NCBI RefSeq assembly: GCF_000002865.3
Contig: NW_001865041.1
Span: 1,704,979-1,747,055, forward strand
DNA: 42,077 bases
Direction of reading: 5' to 3'
Source of the DNA: Monosiga brevicollis MX1
Lineage: Eukaryota > Opisthokonta > Choanoflagellata > Craspedida > Salpingoecidae
The translations under genes were made by a program, and so were the position numbers. This document shows, piece by piece, positions 24,333-35,904 of the stretch. The notes beneath the pieces were generated by a model. That model was not told the DNA's origin. It saw only the letters and a program-made list of their open reading frames with translations, and did not search any database. The stretch's first letter is position 1; each line of letters opens with the position of its first letter.

Positions 24333-26449
24333 CAGTGGTCGAGCACTTTTTTTGTAATAGATCACGACACCCCTGTTTCTCACATTCGTTTGAAAGCGGC
24401 TTGTCTCACGAGCGACACTCACTGTAACTTCCTGGCAAAAGTTACAAGGGATTTCCCGAGGGCGGGTCAATTTTTCCATGTCAATTATTTCCCCGCCCCT
24501 CCCGGGGGCAGGGATGGGGAGGATGGGAAGAGAGGACAACCTCGCTCGGCTGAAAGCATTGCGACAGGAGAGTGTGACACAGGGCCAATCCCCGTCTCGG
24601 TGGCGCGCCTAGCCTTCGTCGTCAACATCCGCACCACCACCTGTGACGGTAAAACCATCGTCGGATTCCGAGTCCGAGTCCGAGTCCGAGTCCGAGTCGT
24701 CCGAGGCATCGGAAGCATTAGACTGGGGCAGGGCAATGGATGTTGCCAACCGCTCGAGCTGCTTAAAGGAGTGATCGATGCAACCGGCCACGTCGCCAGG
24801 CGTCAGCTCCTCGAACGCGGCGAGTAGCTCTGCTTTGACCTCGTCAAAGGTTCGATCAGCCCTGTCTGCGCGGCCAACCTTTTCTTTGACCTGCGCCCAA
24901 ACCAATTCCATGGGCTGCAGATCAGAGTAGTGCGGCGGGGAGAATAGAACCGTGTGCCCCATTGCCGCTGCCATGGCCACAATCACCGGCTGCACCTTTG
25001 TAGCGAGTTGCGGATGTGCACCCAACCAGATGCTCTCCCTGCTCGCGGCGGGGTCAACCTCAATGTCGTACGCCTGGCACGCAGCGATGAGCTCGGCTTT
25101 CGTCATGTCCTTGCGCGGGGCCCCCCGTGGCAGGGACCGATGGTAAGAGGCGCTGTCCATGACAATCACCGTGTCCTCGATCCCTCGCCGCCGCAGCGCC
25201 TCCAAGAGCTTGGCCATCCACGCTTCAAAGTATTCGCGGTTGAACATGCCATGATAGTCTTGCGGCTGCTTGCCCCCCACAAAGATATCCAACGTGTCGT
25301 CAAGAAGTTGTGCCTCATGAACAGGCTGGCGTAGGGGACCGGGAACCCTGGGGTCCTCACCAATGATGGCGGCGATAAAACAACACCGCTGCCCTTTCTG
25401 TGCGGCGCGCCTGCTGGGACCGTCACCGAGCGACTCATGCATCGTGTCGTGATGGAGCTTGTAAGGGTGATGGATGTAGCTCTCGTCCATAAAGACAAAC
25501 CGCTTCCTGTAGCGCAAGGCCAGTGCGGTCCCCACGTAGGCATCGCGGCGCATCATGTTCTGCTCCCTCTCACGGTACAGCAGAGTTCCGGTTCGACGCT
25601 CGCGGCGGAGCCCGAGCTCGCGAATGAGAATCTGCACGTAACGGCGCACCGCGAGCTTCTCCTTGCCGCCCGCGTCCTGCAGGTGGGCTGGTAGGTATCC
25701 CCGACGCGCAGAGAAAATCCGTCAGGGTATCGGCGACCACGCGCTCGCCTTTTTGCTCCTTGTCCAAAAGAAAGTTGCGGATATCCACGCGCAGCTTCTT
25801 GGTGCGGCGGATGCGCCGGGGCTTGTAGCCGCGTGCGGCCCCACTGGGCGTGTGCTGCGGTAGCCGTCGATGCAGCACAAATTCCTTCCATGCGGCACCG
25901 CAGGCATTGGCATTGCGGCCCAGCACGGCAGCGACCTCCTCGGCCCACACGTGCTTGGCCGTGCGCCCACCGCTCGCCGCCTGCTCCGCTTTCCAGGCAT
26001 TGTGGCGAAGGTGGAGGTGGACGGAGATGATGTCAAGCAGCTCATAGGCCGAGAGCGCCTTCTGCAACATCTGTCGGCGCTGGTCCTGGACCCACTTGCG
26101 GCCCTCGGCCAGGTAGGCGTCGTCGACCACGACGGTCGGGACGCGAGAGCGGGTGGCCGCCTTGTCGCCCCCAGATGCGCCCGCAGAGGCGCGCCGCTTC
26201 GCACGCTGGTCATCCGCATGTGCCATCAGCTCCTCCCGATCCTCCGCGGGTGGCTCCCAGGCGGGATCGGCCGGCGGCCGCCCGCGCCCTCGCCCGCGCC
26301 CTCGCCCTCGCCCTCGCGGCATGCTGGTGGAAAAAGCCGCGCCGGCGCCATTTCCGAGCGTTTGTTCACTTGGTAGCCAGCATCCCGAGGGGCCACGAAT
26401 TGACATGTGTTGCATTTGCTATAATATTACAAAAAGTCCTCGACCACTG
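24333..26449. mobile_element. Tc1/mariner-IS630-like transposon (2117 bp)
   Basis: The ends carry inverted repeats CAGTGGTCGAGcACTTTTT (left) and its mirror CAGTGGTCGAGgACTTTTT (right), both followed by TGTAATA. TTA flanks both sides (24330-24332 and 26450-26452), consistent with a TA-type target duplication. The interior holds one transposase gene on the minus strand. The element looks recent at its ends, but the gene is frameshifted. Confidence 0.85.
24609..26322 (-). pseudogene. DDE transposase with one frameshift
   Basis: Start ATG 26322 opens an Arg-Gly run (RGRGRGRGR, AT-hook-like) and helical DNA-binding domains to about 25710. The reading frame must then shift by one base near 25695-25715, within GATTTTCTCTGCG, to continue into the catalytic part (ending 24609). 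Catalytic residues seen: D in FVFMDESYIHH, D in VIVMDSASYH, and E in HYSDLQPMELVWAQVK. That is the DDE order of Tc1/mariner-IS630 transposases, with about 82 residues between the second D and E because of an insertion containing TKAELIAACQAY. The tail is a Ser/Asp acidic run. A natural frameshift mechanism is possible; decay or sequence error is simpler. Confidence 0.75.
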
Positions 26450-26452
26450 TTA

Positions 26453-27506
26453 GGAGATTCGGGAGCGCATTGGCGCCCTCGACAAATCCCGTGACAGGTT
26501 GGTGCACCGGCAAAGGACCCAGAGGCACAGTGAGAAAATGCCCAGCCCTCGATGCACAAAACTCGAAGCACGTTTTAGGTGGGTCACGTTGGTTCAAGCT
26601 CATCGGCGAACCGGCGAGATATCACCACAGGCACCCTCATCATCGCAGTCGTCTACGCAGTCCTTGATGTCGCTGTCGCCGACGTCACATTGTTTGGCGC
26701 GGGTAGAACCAGTTGTGTTCGCTTCTCCCGTGTCGAGTGTACTTGGCGGGGCATGTTAAAGGCTGCGCAGTTGGCGTGTGCCGAAGCGACTTCAGAACAC
26801 GTGCAAATCAAGAGAGGAGAAAAGTGTTGCAGGCAAATGTCGCGGTGACCCTTGCCGGACGAGGTTGGCTCGAGATCAGGGCTGCCCAAAGTTGCCGTTT
26901 CGACGATTCGAGTCGAGTCGATTGTCAAAATTACAAGAGGTCACTGCCCCTTGTGACTGTTCATCAGATTCGTGCTGTAAAACATGATTTGTGTGAGTTC
27001 GAGCTTTGATTTGCACAAGCGTGCATTTCTGATGTTCGGTTGCCTAATTGTTGGTCCTTGCCTGGAGCAGTCAAACACCGGCAAACGCCTTTTAAACAGC
27101 TCGATCCTGTGCATCTGGAGAACCCCCCCTCCCTCCCCCCCCCAAAAAAAAACCCCCAGCTCGATCCTGTCTTCCTCTCAAAGGTTGTTGGATGCATGCG
27201 AGCGTTGTCACTGTACCCGACATCCTGAACAGATCATGTCATGTTTTTGATGGCAGTCGTCCCAATCGCCTCTGGCCCACAGCAAAGCAAGTGAATCGGC
27301 ATGTCGACTGCACCCCACCCTGGTGTTGTACATGCAGCCATCTCGACCAACTGCAGCACCGTGTCCCGCTAGAGTCTGATTAGCCTCGGGCCCACACTTT
27401 TGCGTACAACAGTACAACAGAGCCATCGGGTCAATTCAAACCGACACGTGTGCACGACGCATGTGCACGTCTCGACCCCCCCCTCTTCGGCCCCAACCCA
27501 GCCCAC
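26453..27506. other. Intergenic, no gene
   Basis: Between the transposon and the GST gene. Short ORFs on both strands lack domains and splice continuity. There is a C run (about 27126-27142) and an A run at 27143-27151. Confidence 0.55.
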
Positions 27507-28458
27507 CTACTCGGACGCCGCGGCCGGAGCGGGAAACACAAAGTTGTTCATCTTGGCCACCTTGTTGTTAACGAGCGTGCAGTGGTGGGGCGAGGCACGA
27601 AAGGCCACAATCTCGGGCAGGGCAAAGAAGCGCTCCCAGTACGCCTTGACGCTTGGGAATTCGTCCAAGAAACCGGGGATCAGTTCCACCGCATGGTCCA
27701 GTTCCTCGGCCACATAAAAATCCGCGTACGTCAGATGTCCACCCAAAAACGGGCCCTCGGCCTTCTCCAGATACTTTTCGAGCAACGCCAGCTGGGTCGG
27801 AAACACCTCCTCCCGCATGCGCTTGGCCTCGTCCTCTGACGCCCGGTAAAAGTAGGAGGACAAATTGCTGTGCAGGTCCATGACCTATGTATGACCCGCG
27901 CCAGGAAAAACTTTTCATGAATGCACAGGCGTGCTCGGCACGGCGCATGCATCGGGCGGACGACAACAGGGCTCGGCTCGTAACAAGATCCGGGGCCTCC
28001 GGGATCCCCCGGCCGACACTTACAAAGTTGAGGACCATGGTCAGGCGGGGCGCATCGCGGCCAGAGCCCGTCAAGAGTTCGGGCTTCAGCTCACGGCTCA
28101 CGTGCTCCAGAATGGCCATGGTTTGGGTCAAACCGAGCCCCTTGACACGGTCAAAAAGGTAGGGGAGGTTGGGAAAGTCGAGCCCCAGTGTATACTTCTC
28201 GTCGTACCACTCCTGGCGTGACAGCGCTGGGGGGTCGCCCTGCTCGTACATGCGATCCTCAAAGTCCCGCTCGCCGCAGTACCACAAGAGCATGCGGCAG
28301 CCTGGTGCAGCACAAGTACATTGGATGAGAGGCCGCGTGCCCACGCCGCCATTCCTAGGAGCCAATCAGAGCCCTGGACAAACATCCCCAGCCGCTCACG
28401 TACATGCGCCCAGGCCGCGGATCTTCCAGTAACCAAACTTGAAACGGGTCTCTGCCAT
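27507..28458 (-). CDS. Glutathione S-transferase, sigma-like, 236 aa
   Basis: Three exons: 28404-28458, 28024-28301 and 27507-27884, with GT-AG introns of 102 and 139 bp that keep frame (GA|CCRMLLWYC; MVLNF|VMDLHSN). The N-terminus FKFGYWKIRGLGA carries a likely catalytic Tyr, and LTQTMAILEHV matches the glutathione-binding helix of the thioredoxin-like domain. The C-terminal helical domain contains FLGGHLTYADFYVAEELD, a typical GST N-capping region. It should conjugate glutathione to electrophiles or reduce peroxides in the cytosol; substrate unknown. Length is normal for the family. Antisense ORFs are shadows. Confidence 0.85.
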
Positions 28459-28614
28459 CTTTGATTTGGATCTTATTTTTGCAATTCAGACAGTGTGTGT
28501 GCACAAGACAAAATGATGGATCAAAAAGTTGAAATACGAGGAATCTATTAAAAAACAACAACAATCGTCCACATCTCCATTATGACTGTCAAGCAGGCGG
28601 CGGGGCCGCGCCCG

Positions 28615-29145
28615 CTAGGCGGGTAGCTTGTCAAACCAGGTGCGCATTTTGAGTGTGACGCGATCGGCTTTGCGCCAATACAAGCTCTCATTCTGTTCCG
28701 CTAAAGCAAACAACTGGTCCTGGCGCCGGCTGTTGGCGAGCGCAGCGCCCTCCAGCATGGTGATGGAGCCGAGGGCGGCATGGGGGGCAAAGGACATGTG
28801 CTCGCTGAAAAAGGCTTCCGCTTCATGGTCGCTCTCAAAGACATTCTCATGCCGTGCAGTATGTAGCAGCTGATGGCGCCATGCCTCCAGGGACGGGTCA
28901 AAGTAGTTCGACTCGAGCTCGACGGCAAAGCTCGGCCGGTGATTCAGCTGACCCTGCTCCTCTGTTTGCACCACCCCACGAATCACAAATGCCCGGCTGC
29001 CAGGTGCTCTGCTTTGCACCACCCGTCGCAGCACCATGGCCGCCCCGAGGCTTTGCAGGCTGTCATCCATGCCACGCTGAACCATGTACTCGGCCACCTC
29101 GCTGCACGCCCGCCGCGCCACGGCGAATGCTTGTCGAGCAGTCAT
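28615..29145 (-). CDS. Hypothetical protein, 176 aa
   Basis: ATG 29145 (MTARQAFAVARRACSEV) is preferred to an earlier in-frame ATG at 29190, because the longer start adds an unusual IIIIHQ-like leader. The N-terminal 20 residues are Ala/Arg-rich and could act as a mitochondrial targeting sequence (inference). The rest is a mixed helical and beta protein with many charged residues and no recognised domain. Confidence 0.55.
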   Translation of the reverse strand: MTARQAFAVARRACSEVAEYMVQRGMDDSLQSLGAAMVLRRVVQSRAPGSRAFVIRGVVQTEEQGQLNHRPSFAVELESNYFDPSLEAWRHQLLHTARHENVFESDHEAEAFFSEHMSFAPHAALGSITMLEGAALANSRRQDQLFALAEQNESLYWRKADRVTLKMRTWFDKLPA

Positions 29146-29264
29146 CTTGCCGCAAGACCGCTCAATATGGATCTGATGGATGATTATCAAAAGAGGAAAG
29201 AAAAGAAATGATGCTTTTGTTTGAATTATGAGAATCTAGATCAGATGAAACATCTCATGTTAAA

Positions 29265-29268
<4 letters not shown>

Positions 29269-29346
<78 letters not shown>
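29269..29346. repeat. (CA)n microsatellite
   Basis: About 78 bp of uninterrupted CA dinucleotides. The surrounding 29146-29714, between the hypothetical gene and the WSC/mucin gene, contains A-rich repeats (AAACAAACAAACAAA) and no gene. Confidence 0.98.
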
Positions 29347-29347
<1 letters not shown>

Positions 29348-29714
29348 GACTTTGTGTTCACATGTCAAGCATGAATTTGTAAAAAAGTCCTAGTCATGCG
29401 TAAAACGGCGGTTGGTGCACACGAGCTGCTGCACGGTCGCCAAATCCAACAAACCAAGCAGATGAAAAACAAAAAACGAAAAAGAGAACGAAGAGGGAGA
29501 AAACAAACAAACAAAAACTACAAAAAATCAAAACACCTTTCATGGAAAACAAAGTAGCGATAAGCCTCGCTCAAAAGAAAGCAGGTGCGCGCTGTAAGAT
29601 ACGTCCCAGCGCAAAGCATCCATTGCCTCACTGTTTTCAATGCTACAAAGCGGGCACCAAATAACACAGGGTGAGAGGATCATGGATCAGAGCAAACCCT
29701 GAGAAAAGTGCAAG

Positions 29715-32261
29715 TCAACGTACATCGCTCTCAATGGGCGTGTATGCGTCTTGGCGAGACCAGGGGGTGAAAGAGCCCGTCTTCCATCGAATGATGCCAA
29801 AGACGAGGCCCACGCCGGCAATAGCACCAATAATACCACCGGCAATGGCGCCGCCCTTGTTCTTGTGCTTCTTGCTGCTTGGGGAGCTCGTGGTGCCCGG
29901 CGAGCCAGTGGAAGAGGTCGAGGAGGTCGTGGGTTGGTCGGCAGCGCATGGGACAGGAGGAGCAAACGTGGCATTGCCCACAGAGTCGGCCTGATACTGG
30001 AGGGGAGCGATGGCCAGGGTTGCGGCACTCAACTTTTCCATTGCACCGTTGTAGAGTGTACCCTTGACGTTGATATGTGAGCAGGCGAACGAGTGCTTGG
30101 GTTCAACCACCTTCATGATGTTGGCCAGGTCCGCGCCATTGAAGACAATCGTAAAGAGGGTTGCGTTGCCCACAGTGTGAGCAAACGTAATGCTAGTTAT
30201 GGCCTTGGTCTTGCGGCTAAACTCGATTGTCATTTGATTGATGCGGACCTCCGCCGGCAATGGCATGGCCGTTGTGGTGGACATGGGGGCGGTGGTCGAG
30301 TTGCTCGGTGCAAGAGTGGTGGTGGTGGTCGAGTTGCTCGGTGCAAGAGTGGTGGTGGTGGTCGAGTTGCTCGGTGCAAGAGTGGTGGTGGTGGTCGAGT
30401 TGGCCGGGGCAGGAGTGGTGGTGCTGGTCGAGTTGGCTGGGGCAGGAGTGGTGGCGGCCATGTCGGCATCAAACACGTGGCGCTGGAGAATGATGGAGGA
30501 GTCAGAGGCGGCAAAAATAGACCAAGAACCGGTCTCGGTGCAGTTGGCGGGTTCAAAGGTGGTGTGGGTAGCATGAGGCGTGCACGGCACGGTCATGGGG
30601 ATACCCTCGACGTAGCTGATAATGAGATCAGTAAAGGCCACAGCAATGTGGCCCTCTGCTACAAGCGTCTGCTTATTTGCCGTAGGGGACACTGTCGTGG
30701 TCGGCGCGGGTGCGGTGGTAGAGGCGGGTGTAGCGGTCGTGTTGGGGTTGGAGGTGGGTGTGGCCGTGGCGGTCGTGTTGGGGTTGGAGGTGGGTGTGGC
30801 CGTGGCGGTCGTGTTGGGGTTGGAGGTGGGTGTGGCCGTGGCAGTCGTGTTGGGGTGGGGCGCGGCATGACAGGCAAAGGCAAACTCAGTTAAAGCAAAA
30901 AAGCCGCCGCATTTCTCCGTCGGTGCATCGGCACAGGGCTTATCACAGGCACCTGTTTGCGAGCAAGCCAACGAGCATGAGCGGGCGCAGAATTGAAGAA
31001 AGCAAGGAAAGGAGTCATGCAACATACTGGGGTCGGCCGAGTTGCCAATGGCACCCGCTTGCGTGGCCATGGAGCACCAGCATTCATTGCCGTTCTCAAT
31101 GCCAGCCACAAACTTGCTTCCAATAGCATAGCAGGCGGCAGCGCATTCCACTTGGCTGCGGATGCAGAGGTGGAACACCAAATTGTGAGCCAGACATACC
31201 AAACGCATCAGCCCCTCTCTGTACTGGTCAGAGCAGCCAAAGGCCCACGCTCGGCAGCTCACCTGTTCGCCACACCAGCCTTGGTGTCCAGAGTACGGTT
31301 CTACAAAAGCAGTTAAGGAGCGGGTGCGGTGGAGGCAGAAGTGAGCAATGTCTCACGCCAAAGAGAACAGCCTCATTGGTTCGCGCTCGTTGTGGCGTAC
31401 AAGAGCATGGTCTTGGATGCATCCGTAATCTACCAGCGAGGAAGAAGTTACAGTGAGCGCAATACAAGCATGTCGAATATTGCATAACATCAGCATTGAC
31501 TGACCAGCGTTGATGATACAGCTCACACCGGCCGGTGTCATGGTGGTGGTGGGCGCAACAGTAGTGGAAGCAGCAGTAGTGGAAGCAGCAGTAGTATTAG
31601 CGGAAGCAGCAGTAGTGGTGGTGGGCGCAGCAGTAGTGGAAGCAGCAGTAGTATTAGCAGAAGCAGCAGTCGTGGTGGTGGGAGCAGCAGTAGTGGAAGC
31701 GGCAGTAGTATTAGCGGAAGCAGCAGTAGTGGTGGTGGGCGCAACAGTAGTGGAAGCAGCAGTAGTATTAGCGGAAGCAGCAGTCGTGGTGGTGGGAGCA
31801 GCAGTAGTGGAAGCGGCAGTAGTGTTAGCGGAAGCAGCAGTAGTGGTGGTGGGCGCAGCAGTAGTGGAAGCAGCAGTAGTATTAGCGGAAGCAGCAGTAG
31901 TGGTGGTGGGCGCAGCAGTAGTGGAAGCAGCAGTAGTATTAGCAGAAGCAGCAGTCGTGGTGGTGGGAGCAGCAGTAGTGGAAGCGGCAGTAGTGTTAGC
32001 GGAAGCGGCAGTAGTGGTGGTGGAAGCAGCAGTAGTGGAAGCAGCAGTAGTATTAGCGGAAGCAGCAGTAGTGGTGGCGGCAGTAGTGTTAGCGGAAGCA
32101 GCAGTAGTGGTGGTGGGCGCAGCAGTAGTGGAAGCAGCAGTAGTGTTAGCGGAAGCAGCAGTAGTGGTGGTGGGCGCAGCAGTGGAAGCAGCAGTAGTAT
32201 TGGTGGCAGCGCTGGCCGCCATGGCAGCCAGCAAAAGTGCGAGCATGGTCAGAGCACGCAT
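29715..32261 (-). CDS. Mucin-like WSC-domain membrane protein with LAMP-like domain, 729 aa
   Basis: Five exons: 31505-32261, 31401-31429 (29 bp), 31263-31300 (38 bp), 31028-31155 and 29715-30952; all introns are GT-AG and the phases agree. Exon 1 gives a signal peptide (MRALTMLALLLAAMAASA), then about 11 units of 19 Ala/Thr/Ser residues. Exons 1-5 build a WSC domain (DYGCIQD, NRTLDTKAGVANSQVEC, GNECWC, CDKPC, KCGG), a Cys-rich carbohydrate-binding module. Thr-rich stalk repeats (NPNTTATATPTS; NSTTTTTLAP), a Cys-containing domain resembling LAMP luminal domains, a Gly-rich transmembrane helix (about 685-705) and a short tail with YTPI, a possible YxxPhi sorting signal, follow. Likely an O-glycosylated cell-surface or lysosomal protein. 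Confidence 0.8.
31520..32215. repeat. 57-bp mucin repeats
   Basis: About eleven units encoding a 19-residue Ala/Thr/Ser pattern (TTTTAAS, ANTTAAS, TTAAP) inside exon 1 of the WSC gene. They are open on both strands, which makes a false Val/Ala-rich ORF on the plus strand. Confidence 0.85.
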
Positions 32262-33435
32262 CGTGTCGATCGATTCTTGAAAAGGGCACCAGAAAATCTA
32301 AAGAGCCAAGTATCAGCAACACAAGAAGAGCATCCGAGGATGAGGGCAGTACGAGAGCACATGCAGTCTACACTGTCCCGATCAAGCGGCTTGATCGCAA
32401 CGGCGGACTGCACGGCACGGCCGCGATCGCAGCACAAGCCAGAATCGGACTCGCGATGGACAAGCGGCACCACCAGCAGCCTTCCAACCACAAGCAAGAC
32501 CAGGCCACGCGCCAACACGAGGGTTCGGCAACAACATCAAAAACGCCAAGAGCGGGGATCATGATGTGTGCGATCGGAATCATCATCATCAGAGATGATG
32601 ATCGTCTGGACAGCACCACCAGCAGTACTCGATTCCGATCGCAAGCGTCCCCAAAACGACATGGCACAACGCCAAGTGGCCAACATATTGATGGATTCAC
32701 ATACCTCAGAGGGTGTCAGCTCGTAGACAGGATCCAGCACCTGGTTGAGGTGATTGGATGCCTTGAAAGATGCCAGCCAGTAGAGAGGCCGCGGAAAAGA
32801 GGGCAACAGGGGGGCTGCCAAAATCACACGCCGAGTCTCTCTCAAGGAGAAAAATACCAGCGAGAAAACAAGTTACGGCACGTTTTGGTTTCGTGTTGTT
32901 GTTGCTTCAGTGGAGTTCTCACAAGAGAGGAAAGAAAAGAAGAAAAGAAAAGAAAAGAAAGAGCGTAAGACGTTGTCCAAAGTTGTACATGTGCGTCTGA
33001 CATTGACGCGATACCACTTGGTAGTAAGCCAGACCTCGCCAAGATTGGCCAAGGGTCGCTAGTGCAATGTGCTACATGTGTGCGCGTCTGCTACATGTGT
33101 GTGCGTCAAAGCGCAACACGTGCGAAAATCGCGCCAGTCAGTCTCCCTCCAGACCACCAGTCTTCTCCAGTCTCTTCCCAGACCGAGTCTGCTGGTCTGC
33201 GAGAAGACTGTCCCGAGTTTCCCGCCTTACCCTCGTTTTCTCGTTTTCGTGCGACACCTGCTGTGACTCGTTTTGCGGTGTGCCGTTCCGTCTTCGGTTG
33301 CCCTCGGCCCATTTGGCCATCGTTGGTACTCTTGGTTTCGACAACGTTCCTCGACCGTCTGTGCGCGAGGCCTTCAAACACCTTTTTGTTGCCACCGCTA
33401 CCACCCGCAACCAAGACCAACCCGACCCGCCAATC
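32262..33435. other. Divergent intergenic region
   Basis: About 1.2 kb between the start codons of the WSC/mucin gene (minus) and LAMTOR1 (plus), so likely both promoters. It holds a purine-rich AAGAAAAGAAAAG run at about 32930-32965 and TACATGTGTG repeats near 33065. No gene supported. Confidence 0.55.
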
Positions 33436-34831
33436 ATGGGTTGCGATCAATCTCGTCAGAAAGGTTCGTTGAGCTCAGGGCCGACCAAAGGCGGTCATGT
33501 TGCCGAGCCTCTGCACCAATCACGCTCCGTCCGAGTTCCTACCTGCTTTCCGTGCTCACTTGCACCTGTTTCCCCCCCCCTTTTCCCACGCTATGCGTTG
33601 TTTTCCTCCGATAGTGGTCGAAGAGTCGAATCGCCCACGCCAGGCCAAGGCCAACAATTCATCCGATGGTACGACACCAACAGCTCGGTCACTTGGGAAA
33701 AGACAGGTCTCCCTGTCGTGTGCGCTCTTTTTTCTTGTCAAGGGTGTTGGCTGCGCTGGGTCACTTGGATCCGAACCCTGGTATTGGGCCGTGGCGGCTC
33801 CTGCCTCACCCTGTGGTTCTGGTGCACCGACTCATAGCCATCAGCGTGCCTGGCGGCCCCCTGCCCAAGTGTGTATATGATGGTGACGCTCTCAGAACAG
33901 CACTGTCAAACCCCAGCCTCCTTGGCCTGCTTGGTCGTTTGGTCACAGCCCGCTTTCACCACTGCGTGCGTCTCCTAGGTTGCGCGATGATAACCTAGGC
34001 ACTTCGTACACCGAGCAACGCATCAATGAGGAACAGTTTTTCACAGACATTGTAGCCAACACTGAAAAGTGGGTCCCCGCCCCCTGCGCATTGGATGTGC
34101 TGGACGTACCCTTCCTCGAGTGCCTGGAGCGACGGCTGGCTCCCCCTGCTTGGGCTCACTGTTTGCTCTCCGACCAACTGCATCCGCGCTGGGCAGGAAT
34201 CTGATCAGCACGAGCGACGCTCCTGAAACCTTGGACACGAATGAAATCTTGCAACGGACGCGCGAATACAGGTGTGCCCGCCCCGATCACTCGTTCCGTT
34301 CCTTTTCCTTTGCGCAAATTGTTTTGCACATGCGCGCCTGCGCGTGGCAGTCACAGGTTGCATCTGGGCATCATCACCCAGTGGTGTATACACTTCAAAC
34401 CTTGCTGGACTATTCGTGGACACCTTCCCTCACAACCTCAATGTCCTGGCCCTGCATTTTCTACAGCACACTAGTGGTACAACACGGCAAGGTGGACATT
34501 GTGACTTCGGATCTTTACCCGCGACCCGCCGTTCACGACGCCGAACACGCTGTGGCCATTCTCAGCGAGTCGCCACTTGCCACCGCCGATCTTTGCGTGC
34601 GTTTGCCTATTGTTGAATCGGGGTAGCCGAGTTTGCCTTGCCGTTGACCAAACCCAGCGGGGCCGCTCATCTCCTTGTGGCTCTCATTGATTTATCTCCC
34701 GTATCTGTTGCTTGTAGGCCGACGCTCTCGCTCGCGCCCGCGTGGTTGCTGAAGAATTGGCAGCCATGACGACGGGCGGCAAGACCGCCGAGCCCCTGGT
34801 CGCCTTCCTGCCCGACCTGGCCCTGCCCTAG
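33436..34831 (+). CDS. LAMTOR1: LAMTOR1 (p18) Ragulator subunit, six exons, ~156 aa
   Basis: Exons 33436-33463, 33615-33668, 33999-34068, 34197-34271, 34467-34596 and 34718-34831, phases agreeing throughout. The N-terminus MGCDQSRQK suits N-myristoylation and palmitoylation, as in LAMTOR1, which anchors Ragulator to lysosomes for Rag GTPase-mTORC1 signalling. INEEQFFTDIVANTEKNLI, then LQRTREYSTLV, and AILSESPLATADL follow the order seen in LAMTOR1, and ALARARVVAEEL resembles the C-terminal helix. The end of exon 5 is the least certain: GTTGAA 27 bp further in could be the donor and would restore family spacing. Length compares with about 160 residues in animals. Confidence 0.7.
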
Positions 34832-35904
34832 AGCCCCGGCGTTGATTGGTGGTTTTGATTCGTGTCATCTGCAAGCAAGTCAATCGTGTTAGGCTCAACC
34901 TCTGCTCTCCATTCCCCTGTCCTCCGGCGGGCCATCCACGGATCGTCTCTGGTTTTCCCAGAGTGCAAACAAAAAGGAGGGATCCACCGCAGCAAAATCG
35001 GGCATGCCATGAGGCGTACAAAGCCGTCTGGCCGTGTTGCCAAGCCGTGTGGCTTGGGTGCCATGTCAAGGATCCAACGTGCTGCCGGCCAACCGCGCGT
35101 TTTGACGCTCTTGGTGCCTCAGTTGAATTCGCTCTCCAGTTTTTGTCCAAACAATGTTAATAAACACCCTCCAACATAAAATGTCAGATAATACATGTAA
35201 TTCTGTCACTGCGTTCGCGGCGGGGAACATGTTTGCATGTTTGCAATCGTCTTTCGCGCATTGTCAGCATGATGATGGCGATGAAGGTTGCGCGCGCGCG
35301 CATGTTGACCAGGATGCCAGCGTGATGGCGGAGAGCGGCGGCGGGCAACGGCTAGCATGGTGTACAAATACCGGTAGTGTGCGTTTGTGTAATGGTGTGA
35401 TTTCGAGGAGAAACCTCTGGGGAGGATTGAAAACGTGTTGTGATCCTGAGCTTGATCTGTGATCGTGCGCACCAGGAAAGAGGCAATCAACAGGCTGTGA
35501 TGGCCACAACTGATCAGCTTTGCCCTGCTCATCCGTGATCACGGCCACATCCATGCACTCCTCCAGCTTCTTTCCATGCGTTCGAGGCAAGGTGACTCGG
35601 TGATCAGGGGGTTAGCACTGGCCGCAATGCCCATGGATCAGCCCTGACTGAAGCACGCTCAATATTCGCTCGCAGTCTTCTGCCGCGCTGGCATCCACTT
35701 GCCCCGCCGGCGTGATACAAGTGTCGCCGTCTGGCGTCAATCAAGCATTTTACATCAATCACTTCAACTATCCAACAAGTACTACTTTACTATATTGGAG
35801 ATCTTTTATTGCCAGCCTTGACGTCATCAGTCGCTCAAGGCCCATTGCAAGTTTTACTTTTCCGTGCTCTTTGCTTCATATTTCTTTGACAGAACACCTG
35901 CACC
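34832..35904. other. Intergenic, no gene
   Basis: About 1.1 kb between LAMTOR1 and the NmrA-like gene. It contains a short GCGCGCGCGCG run near 35290 and several meaningless ORFs. The last 200 bp are AT-richer and probably hold the promoter of the next gene. Confidence 0.55.

Noticed and set aside
25870-26376. 168-codon plus-strand ORF
   Set aside because: Antisense of the transposase N-terminal part in GC-rich DNA.
30093-30893. 266-codon Gly/Arg/Val-rich plus ORF
   Set aside because: Shadow of the Thr-rich stalk of the WSC/mucin gene.
31510-32280. 256-codon Val/Ala-rich plus ORF
   Set aside because: Shadow of the 57-bp mucin repeats; the minus strand has a signal peptide and splices into a WSC domain.
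32237-32968. 243-codon plus ORF
   Set aside because: Starts inside the mucin gene and shows no domain; the region is the divergent promoter area.
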